In this document: positions 34,348-43,684 of the stretch, in pieces
How the letters are laid out: every line of letters begins with the position of its first letter
Numbering within the stretch: the first letter of the stretch is position 1
Assembly (NCBI GenBank): GCA_964632485.1
Contig: CAZWDO010000006.1
Coordinates: forward strand, 130,408-193,047
Direction of reading: 5' to 3'
Length of the DNA stretch: 62,640 nt
Source: CAZWDO01 sp964632485 [NCBI: uncultured bacterium]
GTDB taxonomy: Bacteria > JAGOEH01
Notes under the pieces: generated by a model
What the model was told of the DNA's origin: nothing
Databases searched by the model: none
Seen by the model: the letters and a program-made list of their open reading frames with translations, nothing else
Translations under genes and position numbers: made by a program

Positions 34348-36258
34348 TTGGCCGTGTTGGAGAATTTGGATTCCATCGAACAATTGAGGAAACTGGGTTT
34401 AGATGAGTTAAAAATTATCGCCCAGGAAATTCGAGATTATATCGTCCAGGTAGTTTCTGTGAATGGCGGGCATCTGGCATCCAGCTTAGGAGTTGTTGAG
34501 TTGACGCTGGCTTTACATTATGTGTTTAATACGCCGATGGACCGGATTGTCTGGGATGTTGGACATCAGGCGTATGCCCATAAGATATTGACGGGCCGGC
34601 GCGATCAATTCTCCACAATCCGGCTATATGGCGGCTTAAGCGGGTTCCCTAAACGCGAGGAGAGTCCCTTCGACGCCTTTGATGTAGGGCATAGCAGCAC
34701 ATCTATCTCTGCTGGTTATGGGATGGTGGTGGCGCGCGATTTGCTGCATCAAAATCATAAGATTATCTCCGTTATTGGGGATGGATCGCTGACCGCCGGG
34801 TTGGCATTCGAAGGTCTGAATAATGCCGGAGGGAGTAATCGTGATTATATTGTAATTTTAAATGATAATCGGATCAGTATCTCAAAAAATGTGGGCGCTC
34901 TTTCCAAGTATTTGACTGAAATATTGGCGAATCCTTCCTATAATCGCATTAAAAAAGATATCTGGCTGGCCATGGAACGTTTCGAATTCGCTAAGGAAAT
35001 TGTTCGGCCGTTGATTAGCCATATTGATAAAATTTTAAAGAGCTTATTGGTTCCGGGAATGATGTTCGAGCACTTCGGGTTTCGTTATTTTGGACCCATT
35101 GACGGACATGACATCCCTTTATTGATTGATACGTTTAAGAAGATCAACCAGTTGTCGGGTTCAATTTTTGTTCATATTATTACGACTAAAGGGAAAGGTT
35201 TTGAATTTGCCGAAGCTGATGCTGAAAAATATCATGGCATCGGAGGCACCCGTAACAAAAAAAATACTTCTACTCCGACCTTTACTGAAATATTTGGAAA
35301 GACTATAGTCCGACTTGCCGAAGACGATACGCGTGTTTTGGCGATAACGGCGGCAATGGGTCATCATGGCGGGTTGACTGAGTTTTCCCGGCGTTTTCCA
35401 GAACGATTTTTTGATGTGGGAATTGCAGAACCCCATGCGCTGACCTTTGCCGCTGGTTTGGCGATTGAGCGTCGGTTGAAACCTGTCGTCATGATGTATA
35501 ATACATTTTTACAGCGAGCGTACGATGCTCTGATCCATGATATCGCGCTGCAAAAAGCGCCAGTCGTTCTGGCCATTGACCGTACCGGACTCGTCGGCGC
35601 CGATGGCCCCACTCATCACGGTCAATTGGGATTTTCTTTTTTACGGGCTGTTCCCAACCTGATCATCGCGGTTCCCAGTAATGAAAACCAACTTCAAAAT
35701 CTGCTTTATACCGCAGTTTATTATCCGCATGGTCCATTTGCTATCCTTTATCCACGTTCACCGATTATGGGCGTCGAGCTATCGCATCAATTTGAGGAAA
35801 TGCCTGTTGGAAAGGGAATTTGTTACCGTCAGGGTGAAGACATCACAATCATAGCAATTGGCACAATGGTCGCTACTGCTGTTGCTGTTGCCTCTATGCT
35901 GGAAAATTATTTCGATATCTCTGTTAGTGTTATCGATTTGGTCTATATTAAACCATTAGATGAAGATTTACTGGAAAAAGTATTTGAGCAAAAAGCGGCC
36001 CGACGCCTGGTTTTTTTGGAAGAAAACACAATTATGGGTGGATTTAGCTCCGCTGTTCTTGAATTCCTGGTTGATCGGCAACATCCAATTCCGGCTATTT
36101 TGCGCATTGGCCTGCCCGATCGATTTATCACGCATGGCACTGTACAGGACCTTTACCGGGAATTAAAACTGATGCCTGAACAAGTATTAAAAAGTATTTT
36201 AGAGCGGTTTTACCCTCGGAAGCTTCAGACTTTTTATGAAAATTTTAATTTGGCCTAA
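34348..36258 (+). CDS. dxs: 1-deoxy-D-xylulose-5-phosphate synthase
   Basis: 636 residues, thiamine-diphosphate enzyme that starts the MEP isoprenoid route. GGHLASSLGVVELTLALHYV, WDVGHQAYAHKILTGR, VIGDGSLTAGLAFEGLNNAG (ThDP/Mg), DIGAAEPHA-type segment DVGIAEPHALTFAAGLA and DRTGLVGADGPTHHG are diagnostic. Start TTG 34348 is six bases after AAGGAG. Dxr, the next pathway step, is at 57242, beside uppS. The nadK gene overlaps its 3' end by 23 bp. Confidence 0.97.
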   Translation: MAVLENLDSIEQLRKLGLDELKIIAQEIRDYIVQVVSVNGGHLASSLGVVELTLALHYVFNTPMDRIVWDVGHQAYAHKILTGRRDQFSTIRLYGGLSGFPKREESPFDAFDVGHSSTSISAGYGMVVARDLLHQNHKIISVIGDGSLTAGLAFEGLNNAGGSNRDYIVILNDNRISISKNVGALSKYLTEILANPSYNRIKKDIWLAMERFEFAKEIVRPLISHIDKILKSLLVPGMMFEHFGFRYFGPIDGHDIPLLIDTFKKINQLSGSIFVHIITTKGKGFEFAEADAEKYHGIGGTRNKKNTSTPTFTEIFGKTIVRLAEDDTRVLAITAAMGHHGGLTEFSRRFPERFFDVGIAEPHALTFAAGLAIERRLKPVVMMYNTFLQRAYDALIHDIALQKAPVVLAIDRTGLVGADGPTHHGQLGFSFLRAVPNLIIAVPSNENQLQNLLYTAVYYPHGPFAILYPRSPIMGVELSHQFEEMPVGKGICYRQGEDITIIAIGTMVATAVAVASMLENYFDISVSVIDLVYIKPLDEDLLEKVFEQKAARRLVFLEENTIMGGFSSAVLEFLVDRQHPIPAILRIGLPDRFITHGTVQDLYRELKLMPEQVLKSILERFYPRKLQTFYENFNLA

Positions 36259-37117
36259 TTACCAAAAAAAAGAGGTCTATCCTTTTCTTTCACGACTTGA
36301 AACGTTTTTACATAACCATTCCGTTTCATTTATTAAAGCCGGGGAAGAACATTTCAACCAGTCGCACTCTTTTATAGCCCAATCCAACCCTGAATGGCAG
36401 GACTCGGATATGATTTTAACGATCGGGGGCGATGGAACGTTTCTTACAGCCGCGCATTGGTCGGTTGAATTTGATATTCCATTGTGGGGTATTAATTTGG
36501 GGCGAATGGGCTTTTTAACAGATATCAATGAAGAGGATACGTTTACCTATCTTCAACAAGTTTTGCTTGGGCACTATTATCTGGAATCCCGTTTTCTTAT
36601 TTCGTTTCATACTCAGTTGGATGATCATCCGGAAAGACTGCTGGCAGTCAATGATATTGTCATCGAAAAGGGTAATTTTAGCCGGCCGGTTGAAATGTCA
36701 TTGTTCGCTAATAAGCGGTTTATTGTTACTTTTGATGCTGACGGAGTGATTTTTGCAACTCCTACCGGTTCTACCGCCTATTCGCTTTCTGCCGGCGGAC
36801 CGATTTTACCGCCCGAAAGTGAGGGGATATTAGTAACTCCCATCTGCGCCCATACCCTGGCATTACGTCCTATGTTTTTTAACCGGGCCACTATTTTGGA
36901 AACCCAAGTCGAATTTTCCCATAGCCACATCGTCTTGAATGTCGATGGGCAATATCGGTTTCAATTGCCCAACCGAAGTCGAATTACAATTCATTCTTCC
37001 AATAAAAAACTCAAGCTAATCCGCGTAAAAGAATTTGATTTTTATCAGGTCTTACGCGACAAATTAAATTGGGGATGCGTTGGACGAAGAAAAACGGAGA
37101 AAAAATATTTTTCATGA
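36236..37117 (+). CDS. nadK: NAD kinase
   Basis: 293 residues. LTIGGDGTFLTAAHWSVEF carries the GGDG motif with catalytic Asp; LAVNDIVIEKG, FATPTGSTAYSLSAGGPIL and PICAHTLALRPM complete the fold. Makes NADP, used by Dxr and the sphinganine reductase. ATG 36236 lies inside the end of dxs; SD is weak, so translation probably couples to dxs. Confidence 0.95.
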   Translation: MKILIWPNYQKKEVYPFLSRLETFLHNHSVSFIKAGEEHFNQSHSFIAQSNPEWQDSDMILTIGGDGTFLTAAHWSVEFDIPLWGINLGRMGFLTDINEEDTFTYLQQVLLGHYYLESRFLISFHTQLDDHPERLLAVNDIVIEKGNFSRPVEMSLFANKRFIVTFDADGVIFATPTGSTAYSLSAGGPILPPESEGILVTPICAHTLALRPMFFNRATILETQVEFSHSHIVLNVDGQYRFQLPNRSRITIHSSNKKLKLIRVKEFDFYQVLRDKLNWGCVGRRKTEKKYFS

Positions 37118-37168
37118 TGGTTTAGTTAAAACCCGTTATCCGAGTATTTCTTTTAGAAAGAGGACAAA

Positions 37169-38494
37169 ATGAAAAAACCAGCTCGTTTGATCCTGGTTTT
37201 ATCCCTGCTGCCGTTGAGTTGGTTGATAGTAATTCTGGTTATTTTTTTATTTAAAATTAACACCTATGATCATCAGCGGCAAGTTTTTTCTTTTAGGCAA
37301 ATAATTTTGCCTGAAGAGTTTTACCAGGATCACCGGATCGGATTCGCAACAGTCGAAATAACTCCTCTTTTTTTTGATAGTTTGTCTGGAGATGGATTAC
37401 CGAATCATTTCTCAACTCTTTCTGCAAATGAATTTTACGATCGCAATGGCAATGGCGTTTTCGATGGTCTTTTTCGCAGTTCGTCTCATAGGACCATTCC
37501 GATTCGGTGTATAGATGAAACTCTCTGGGCGACTTTGTGTTTTCTTGAAACGGATAATATTAAAATCGCAATTTTAAGTTTTGACGGGAATGGTATTTCA
37601 CCCTTTCTCTATGATCTATTGGGAAAAAAACTACGAGCCGGATTTCAAATCGATTTTTTAATCGTGATGCCCAGTCGGGAATATCATGTCCCCGACTTAA
37701 CCCGGCAACGAATTCCTCCCTGGAGTTCAGATCTGGCCCATCAGCTCTATCAGGATTATTTTATCGGGCAGATTCGTGAAGCAGCATTGGCCGCGGAGAA
37801 AAAAATGACCCCTTTTTCCCTTAAAGTTTATCGACAATCGACTAATTTAATGGTGTATCGATTTTTTTCTTCGAATGAGCCTGTTTTAGGAGATTGGATC
37901 GTTACACGTCAAATTGGATCTGTCGATGATGACGGGGAGTGTGTCGATGGTGGTATGTTCCATGCCATCCGGGAACGTTCCCGTCTCCAGGGTAATTCTA
38001 ATCTTTGTTTTTTTATCGGCTATGACCCTAAACAGCGATATACCTCCTGGGTCAATAGTCTATATTCCCTGATACCGGATTCAACAAATTGGCATCGCCA
38101 GGATAGCATCGATTTTGCCATAGATGCCAGCAATCTTGTATTACCCCTGGAATGGAACCAGTTATTCGCTCTTTATGACAACGGCAATATCCAACGTTCG
38201 CTTTATCGGTTTAATAGTCTTACTACCCAGATCTCATTATTAAAATTCGGGGATATTTTTTATTTGAATTCCCCCTTTGATTATACTCCCGATTTTTATA
38301 AGCAAATTGAGAGTTTTTTATCTAATGTCCCCGGAGAGTATTATTTGATCTCCCGCGTGAATGATTTTCCACCTTTTGTCATTGATAGAAATTCTGAGCA
38401 CTCATTTAAAATTATGAGAGGTTTTCAAAATATGATCCAGAATTATCAGATTGAAAATATCATTGAAGAAGAAGAAAAGGAGATTGATCCATGA
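37169..38494 (+). CDS. Membrane-anchored protein, distant neutral-ceramidase-like N-terminal region
   Basis: 441 residues with one N-terminal membrane helix (about 9-28), so the rest is probably periplasmic. The segment GFATVEITPLFFDSLSGDGL, then the block around TLCFLETDNIKIAILSFDGN, follows the opening of the neutral/alkaline ceramidase-like family (G-A-V-ITP...DGLYARALVLDDG...VALVSxD). The family's HTHSGPD metal site seems replaced by PSREYHVPDL, so hydrolase activity is uncertain. The last two thirds are not recognised. Start ATG 37169 follows AAAGAGGA; the next gene overlaps by 4 bp. Low-confidence similarity; otherwise a hypothetical protein. Confidence 0.45.
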   Translation: MKKPARLILVLSLLPLSWLIVILVIFLFKINTYDHQRQVFSFRQIILPEEFYQDHRIGFATVEITPLFFDSLSGDGLPNHFSTLSANEFYDRNGNGVFDGLFRSSSHRTIPIRCIDETLWATLCFLETDNIKIAILSFDGNGISPFLYDLLGKKLRAGFQIDFLIVMPSREYHVPDLTRQRIPPWSSDLAHQLYQDYFIGQIREAALAAEKKMTPFSLKVYRQSTNLMVYRFFSSNEPVLGDWIVTRQIGSVDDDGECVDGGMFHAIRERSRLQGNSNLCFFIGYDPKQRYTSWVNSLYSLIPDSTNWHRQDSIDFAIDASNLVLPLEWNQLFALYDNGNIQRSLYRFNSLTTQISLLKFGDIFYLNSPFDYTPDFYKQIESFLSNVPGEYYLISRVNDFPPFVIDRNSEHSFKIMRGFQNMIQNYQIENIIEEEEKEIDP

Positions 38495-38973
38495 ATATTG
38501 AGTTAATTCAAATCGAAAATCCGATGAGTTATAATTTAATTCTCGGACAGAGTCATTTTATCAAAACGGTCGAAGACCTTTATGAAATAGTGGCAACCAA
38601 TGTCCCCGGAGCAAAATTCGGAGTGGCATTCAATGAAGCTTCAGGTCCTTGTCTGACGCGTTTCAGCGGCACTGATCCTGAATTGATCGACTTGGCGGTA
38701 GATAATATTCAGCGCATCGGCGCTGGACATCTTTTTCTGATTTTTATGAAAGACTTTTTCCCGATTCATGTTTTAAACGCTATAAAATTTTGTCCGGAAG
38801 TAGTATCAATTTTTTGCGCCACAGCTAATCCGCTTAAAGTCGTTGCGCTCCGTGATGAAGACGGCGCTGGAGTTTTAGGAGTTATCGACGGTTTTTCTCC
38901 GAAAGGAATCGAAGATACCGAAGCGATCCAACTTCGTAAGGATTTTTTGCGCAAAATCGGGTATAAGCAATGA
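38491..38973 (+). CDS. Adenosine-specific kinase family protein (PF04008)
   Basis: 160 residues, full length. NLILGQSHFIKTVEDLYEIV, VPGAKFGVAFNEASGPCLTR, NIQRIGAGHLFLIFMKDFFP, LNAIKFCPEVVSIFCATANP and VVALRDEDGAGVLGVIDGFS are the conserved blocks of this small family, first described in Pyrobaculum as binding adenosine. Activity in bacteria is unproven. Overlaps both neighbours by 4 bp, so it is in a tightly packed operon with a cyclic-nucleotide-binding protein. Confidence 0.9.
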   Translation: MNIELIQIENPMSYNLILGQSHFIKTVEDLYEIVATNVPGAKFGVAFNEASGPCLTRFSGTDPELIDLAVDNIQRIGAGHLFLIFMKDFFPIHVLNAIKFCPEVVSIFCATANPLKVVALRDEDGAGVLGVIDGFSPKGIEDTEAIQLRKDFLRKIGYKQ

Positions 38974-39470
38974 TGCCGGCGTCTGATATAAATGTGTCTA
39001 AACACGCGGCTATTCTTCTTAAAATATTAAATAAAATTACTCTTTTTAATGGATTGAATAATGGATCGAAACTCAGTCTTATTTCAATCTGCAAGGAACA
39101 TCGATTTGAAGAAGGAGAAATTATTTTTTGCCTGAATGATGAATCAGATCGAATGTATATTGTCATTACGGGATATATTGATGTGATTCTGGCGAATAAT
39201 CAAGTTGTGGCGACGATTAAACCCAACAGTATGTTTGGCGAAATGGGGGTTTTCTCCGGAGAAAAAAGAAGCGCTACTGTTATTGCCCGTACACGAACGG
39301 TTTGCTTTTCTATCGAACGAAAAGGACTTGATTCCCTATTGCTGAAAAATGCGGTTCTGGGACGAGATCTGCTGCGGAATGTCGTCACGATGCTGGCAGC
39401 TAAAATTAATGAGAATAACATCATGATCGAAGAACTAACCAAAGAACTGGAGACGAAAAATCGTGTTTAA
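38970..39470 (+). CDS. Stand-alone cyclic-nucleotide-binding domain protein
   Basis: 166 residues, no HTH or enzyme domain. Residues 30-145 form the CNBD beta-roll: LISICKEHRFEEGEIIFCLN, MYIVITGYIDVIL and the phosphate-binding cassette FGEMGVFSGEKRSATV, ending in a helical tail (MIEELTKELE). The cassette RSATV lacks nothing obvious for cAMP-type binding. With no output domain it must act by protein contact. Starts ATG 38970 (a second ATG directly follows). Confidence 0.88.
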   Translation: MMPASDINVSKHAAILLKILNKITLFNGLNNGSKLSLISICKEHRFEEGEIIFCLNDESDRMYIVITGYIDVILANNQVVATIKPNSMFGEMGVFSGEKRSATVIARTRTVCFSIERKGLDSLLLKNAVLGRDLLRNVVTMLAAKINENNIMIEELTKELETKNRV

Positions 39471-40149
39471 AAAATTTATTTTTTTATTTATGTTCATTGT
39501 CATTATTTTTAGTATTAATTGTAAAAAAACTGATATAGCGAATGCAAAGATGCAATATAATCCCGATAGTCTGTTGAATCCCGGGTATCTCTATGCCAAA
39601 TTCGCTCAAAATCCCCAGGATTCCGTGCTGGTTTTTGCTTTAGCAGAGAATTATTATCTGGCCCAACAGTATGATTCATCAGTTAAATACTATCATTTGC
39701 TTACCCAAATAGCGCAGCGTAGCGCTAAATTGTATAATTCCATCGGCAATTGTTATACGGGGCTTGCTAATTATCGTGACGCAAAAACTTATTATCAGAT
39801 GTCTATAAGGACAGACCCCAACTATATTCCTCCCGCTGTCAATTTGGCTAATACGTTTCGATCGATAGGAATGATCGAAGAAGCCAAGACCCAATATCTC
39901 CAGGTGATCGAAAAAGATCCTGGCTATTGGATTGCGTATATCAATCTTGGCCATATTTATTTCCAGGGCAAAACTCCGGATGATTTGAAAAAAGCCCGGG
40001 AGAATTATCAAAATGCCTATGAGAAGATCAACCAGACTCAATTGTCTGATTCAACGAAAGCAAGTTATCAAATTATGTTGACGAATTCGATAACAATTTG
40101 TGATTCACTTTTGGATGTATTAAATCCCAAACGACCATACGAAAAATAA
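39463..40149 (+). CDS. TPR-repeat lipoprotein
   Basis: 228 residues. Signal with lipobox IIFSINC (Cys20); residues 45-180 are TPR motifs (AKLYNSIGNCYTGLANYRDA, AVNLANTFRSIGMIEEAKTQ, AYINLGHIYFQGKT). Likely attached to a periplasmic face as an assembly scaffold. Start is GTG 39463, overlapping the CNBD gene by 8 bp. Target unknown. Confidence 0.85.
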   Translation: MFKKFIFLFMFIVIIFSINCKKTDIANAKMQYNPDSLLNPGYLYAKFAQNPQDSVLVFALAENYYLAQQYDSSVKYYHLLTQIAQRSAKLYNSIGNCYTGLANYRDAKTYYQMSIRTDPNYIPPAVNLANTFRSIGMIEEAKTQYLQVIEKDPGYWIAYINLGHIYFQGKTPDDLKKARENYQNAYEKINQTQLSDSTKASYQIMLTNSITICDSLLDVLNPKRPYEK

Positions 40150-40170
40150 CCGGAATAAAAGGAGCGAGGC

Positions 40171-41850
40171 ATGCGACTGGTTGAATGTGTACCCAATTTC
40201 AGTGAAGGGCGGGATGCCCGCATTATTGATGCGATTACATCGGCGGCTCTAAGTGTCGATGGGGTTCGGGTGTTGGATGTGGATATGGGCCATGATACCA
40301 ATCGTACAGTGGTAACGATGGTAGGTTCTCCGGAAACGATCGGTGACGGAGTATTTGCCGCCATGCGGGAGGCGGCGCGTTTGATCGATATGAGCAAACA
40401 TAAGGGGACCCACCCTCGTATCGGCGCTATAGATGTTTGTCCGTTTATTCCCGTAAGTGAAATTTCAATGGAAGAATGTATTACAATTGCGGAATCCCTG
40501 GGCGAACGAGTCACCCAAGAATTAGGAATTCCCGTTTATCTTTATGAATATGCTGCCCGAAATGAACGTCGGTGTAATCTCGCCACGATTCGGGAAGGGG
40601 AATATGAAGGACTGGCAGAGAAACTGAAACAGCCGGAATGGGCCCCTGATTTCGGCCATGCGGAAATGAATGCGCGTTCGGGGGCGGCTGTGATTGGCGC
40701 TCGCGAATTCCTGATCGCTTACAATATCAACCTATCCACCCGCAATAAAAAAATTGCGGATGATATTGCCTTCGATATACGGGAGATAGGACGCGCTCGA
40801 CGGGATATTAACGGAAAATTGCTATTTGATGAGAACGGTGAAAAAATATTCGATCCTGGTAAATTCAAAGCCGTTAAAGCGATCGGTTGGTACATTGAGA
40901 GCTTTGGTTGCGCCCAGATATCGATCAATTTTACCAATTATAAAATCAGTTCCTTGCACCAGGTCTTTGATGAGGTCTGCCGTCTCGCTGAAGCCCGCGG
41001 AGTTCGGGTGACCGGTAGTGAGCTGGTTGGTTTGATTCCTTTACAGGCGATAAAGGACGCTGGTATCCACTATCTGAAAAAACAAAACCAATCCATCGCT
41101 GTTCCGGAAAAAGAGATTATTGATATTGCTATTCGTTCTCTGGGATTGAATGACCTTTATCCATTTGATACTACTAAAAAAATTATTGAATATATAATCC
41201 GTAAGCCTCAGTCAGAACTTCTCTCCGAAAAAAAACTGAATGATTTTATTGATGAGCTTTCCTCCGATTCGCCTGCGCCGGGAGGTGGTTCAATTGCCGC
41301 TCTCAATGGCGCTATTGCCAGCGCCTTGGGCGCTATGGTCGCCAATTTGACACATGGCAAAAAAGGATATGAACCGAATTGGAGTTCAATCGCTGAAACT
41401 GGATTTTGGCTTCAAACCCAAAAAAAAATGTTCCTGGATGATATTGATCGGGATACCGATAGTTTTAATGATGTAATGGCCGCTATTCGGTTGCCAAAGA
41501 AAACAGAAAATGAACGGCAATCGCGCCATAAGGCGATGCAACAGGCCTATCTTCATGCCACGCTCATCCCTTTTGAAGTGATGAATCGCGCCTTTTCTAT
41601 GATTGATTCGCTGGCATTGATTATTGAACAAGGAAATCAGAATTCACTGAGCGATGCGGGTGTTGCAGCGCTGAATCTGCAAACCGCTTTGGAAAGCGCT
41701 TTTATGAATATACTGATTAATCTGCCTTCACTGGAAAACAGTAACTTGGTTAATGACTTAAAAACTGAGGCTACCACCTTGAAAGAAGAAGCGATTCATC
41801 GAATTGAAGCGTTGAAGCGCAAAATCTATTCGCGGCTAATGCCTTCATGA
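40171..41850 (+). CDS. ftcD: Glutamate formimidoyltransferase / formimidoyl-THF cyclodeaminase fusion
   Basis: 559 residues. Residues 1-300: formimidoyltransferase (ECVPNFSEGRDARIIDAIT, H81 in GTHPRIGAIDV, IGWYIESFGCAQIS). Residues 345-559: cyclodeaminase (LNDFIDELSSDSPAPGGGSI, AMVANLTHGKKGY). Moves the formimino group of histidine breakdown to THF and releases ammonia. It is the same two-domain layout as mammalian FTCD. No hutH/hutU/hutI is nearby, so the rest of the pathway lies elsewhere. Start ATG 40171 has AAAGGAGCGAGGC. Confidence 0.95.
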   Translation: MRLVECVPNFSEGRDARIIDAITSAALSVDGVRVLDVDMGHDTNRTVVTMVGSPETIGDGVFAAMREAARLIDMSKHKGTHPRIGAIDVCPFIPVSEISMEECITIAESLGERVTQELGIPVYLYEYAARNERRCNLATIREGEYEGLAEKLKQPEWAPDFGHAEMNARSGAAVIGAREFLIAYNINLSTRNKKIADDIAFDIREIGRARRDINGKLLFDENGEKIFDPGKFKAVKAIGWYIESFGCAQISINFTNYKISSLHQVFDEVCRLAEARGVRVTGSELVGLIPLQAIKDAGIHYLKKQNQSIAVPEKEIIDIAIRSLGLNDLYPFDTTKKIIEYIIRKPQSELLSEKKLNDFIDELSSDSPAPGGGSIAALNGAIASALGAMVANLTHGKKGYEPNWSSIAETGFWLQTQKKMFLDDIDRDTDSFNDVMAAIRLPKKTENERQSRHKAMQQAYLHATLIPFEVMNRAFSMIDSLALIIEQGNQNSLSDAGVAALNLQTALESAFMNILINLPSLENSNLVNDLKTEATTLKEEAIHRIEALKRKIYSRLMPS

Positions 41851-43091
41851 AGGTTCTCTATCTTTCCTATGATGGTCTCACCGACCCCCTGGGCCAATCC
41901 CAAGTATTGCCGTATCTTATCGAAAACAGCCACTTCGAAATTCAGTATCTATTAATGACCTTTGATAAAAAAGATAAAATCTCATTGAATGAACTGGTCC
42001 GCTCTCTTGAGGATAGGGTTCGCAAGGCCGGGATTGTTTGGAAATCATTACGCTACCATAAACGATTCAGCCTGCTCGCTACGGCCTGGGATCTGTTTCG
42101 GGCATGGGTTTGGCTTTTTCCCCGCTATCGGTCCTTTGATGTGATCCACTGCCGGGGCTACGTGACCAGCATGATCGCTTTAGCTTTGATTGGCAAACAG
42201 GATGCCCCCCGTTTTATTTTTGACATGCGTGGATTCTGGCCGGAAGAAAAAACCGATGGTGGCAGTTGGGCCCCCCGTGGAATTGTGTTTCGGATTGCGA
42301 AATATTTTGAAAATAAATATTTAGCCCACGCCCATGCTATTATTATTTTGACCCATGTTGGAAAGCAGTATATGCTCGATCATTCCTCCCAATACCCTAC
42401 GCGCGCTCAGATCCATGTAATTCCGACCGCTGCCGATATGGATCATTTCGCGCTCGATATTGAAAAAAAACGTCTTCGTTACCAAAAATTACGTAATATG
42501 TCCCCCGATGATTGGGATCTTCGCCTAATCTATAGCGGATCACTAGGCACCTGGTACAAACCGGGGGAAATGCTGCTTTTTTTTACGCTTTTTAAAAAAC
42601 GGTTTCCTCAATCGGTTTTTTGGGTTTTTACCAATCAACCCGAAATGGAATCCGATCTGCGTTATCAATTGCAGGAATTAGGCCGACGCTGTGGTTTAAA
42701 GGATGTGAATGACTCACTAATTTTAAAAAGTGTTTCCTATCACGACTTACCTAATTGTCTCAGCGAAGGAGATTTAGCGATTTCTTTTATTGAACCCTGT
42801 TTCTCAAAACTCAGTTCTTTTCCAACCAAATTTGGTGAAACTTTAGCGTGTGGTTTACCTCAAATTATTAACGCGGGGATTGGAGATACCGGTGATATCG
42901 TCACGAGAGAACAACTCGGGATTGTTTTAACTCAGTTTAAAGAAACCGAGTATCAACTTGCCATTGACACGATTCCAAACTTGTTCGATCAGAATATATA
43001 TGAGAAATGTCGATTGGCAGCAGAAAAATATTTGGATCTGAAAAAACTATCCAGCCATATTCGAGAGGTATATCATGGCGTCACAAGATAA
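41847..43091 (+). CDS. GT4-type glycosyltransferase
   Basis: 414 residues, GT-B fold. N-terminal acceptor half (LYLSYDGLTDPLGQSQVLPY, VIHCRGYVTSMIAL); donor half with LIYSGSLGTWYKPGEMLLFF, SFIEPCFSKLSSFPTKFGE and LACGLPQIINAGIGDT, where the usual E-x7-E is E/LACGLP. Likely adds a sugar in a surface polysaccharide. Overlaps ftcD by 4 bp and the following unknown gene by 17 bp; AsnB and nucleotidyltransferase follow, a set frequent in exopolysaccharide loci. Confidence 0.88.
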   Translation: MKVLYLSYDGLTDPLGQSQVLPYLIENSHFEIQYLLMTFDKKDKISLNELVRSLEDRVRKAGIVWKSLRYHKRFSLLATAWDLFRAWVWLFPRYRSFDVIHCRGYVTSMIALALIGKQDAPRFIFDMRGFWPEEKTDGGSWAPRGIVFRIAKYFENKYLAHAHAIIILTHVGKQYMLDHSSQYPTRAQIHVIPTAADMDHFALDIEKKRLRYQKLRNMSPDDWDLRLIYSGSLGTWYKPGEMLLFFTLFKKRFPQSVFWVFTNQPEMESDLRYQLQELGRRCGLKDVNDSLILKSVSYHDLPNCLSEGDLAISFIEPCFSKLSSFPTKFGETLACGLPQIINAGIGDTGDIVTREQLGIVLTQFKETEYQLAIDTIPNLFDQNIYEKCRLAAEKYLDLKKLSSHIREVYHGVTR

Positions 43092-43683
43092 AGTGTTGAC
43101 CGTTTGGCGGAATTCCTGGTTGGGAATCCGGTTGAATGCGATTTTTATTTCTATGGTATTGACTCGGGAAACCAGTTGGGTTATCCGACACTATCGCAAC
43201 TGGCTTGTTTTATGGGATATGTTCTGGATCCATCAATGGCAATCCAGCCGCTGCTCAAGATTTCCCTATCGTTTCCTAAGGGTCCTGGCCCGTATCAGAG
43301 CCCATAACCTGGAAGGTTTTTTTGTCCGTAACCTTTTAAGAGTGGTCCGATGGTTCTATCATCTTATCATTCTTCCCGGGTTTTCTGAACAATCCTATGC
43401 GAATTCCCGGGTAATCCAATTTTTCCATGAGCTGAAAAGAGAATTGCCGGAAACGACATTGCGACAATTAGGCATGATTCTCGAATTTTTGGTGTTGAGC
43501 AATATTTTTTTATTTATCATTTTCCATCGGGAAATGGATTGGGTCGGTCAATATTTTCGATTGATCTGGGTTTTAATCGGAGGAATTATGATGTTGTCGC
43601 CTTTACCGCTGAAATGCGTTCTTGAATCCAGTCGCTGGTGGCTGCGGTGGGGTCATCGTTGGTTTTCGGAGAGGGATCACTAA
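43075..43683 (+). CDS. Unrecognised protein, Trp/Arg-rich, with two C-terminal membrane helices
   Basis: 202 residues. No family recognised. Strikingly rich in Trp, Arg and aromatic residues in its first half (WIRHYRNWLVLWDMFWIHQW-like stretch near 35-55), with two hydrophobic segments near 139-152 (MILEFLVLSNIFLFIIF) and 162-175 (LIWVLIGGIMMLSPL). Probably bound to the inner membrane. ATG 43075 overlaps the glycosyltransferase gene by 17 bp and asnB starts 1 bp after its stop, so it belongs to the polysaccharide operon and may regulate, scaffold or export. Confidence 0.65.
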   Translation: MASQDKVLTVWRNSWLGIRLNAIFISMVLTRETSWVIRHYRNWLVLWDMFWIHQWQSSRCSRFPYRFLRVLARIRAHNLEGFFVRNLLRVVRWFYHLIILPGFSEQSYANSRVIQFFHELKRELPETTLRQLGMILEFLVLSNIFLFIIFHREMDWVGQYFRLIWVLIGGIMMLSPLPLKCVLESSRWWLRWGHRWFSERDH

Positions 43684-43684
43684 T

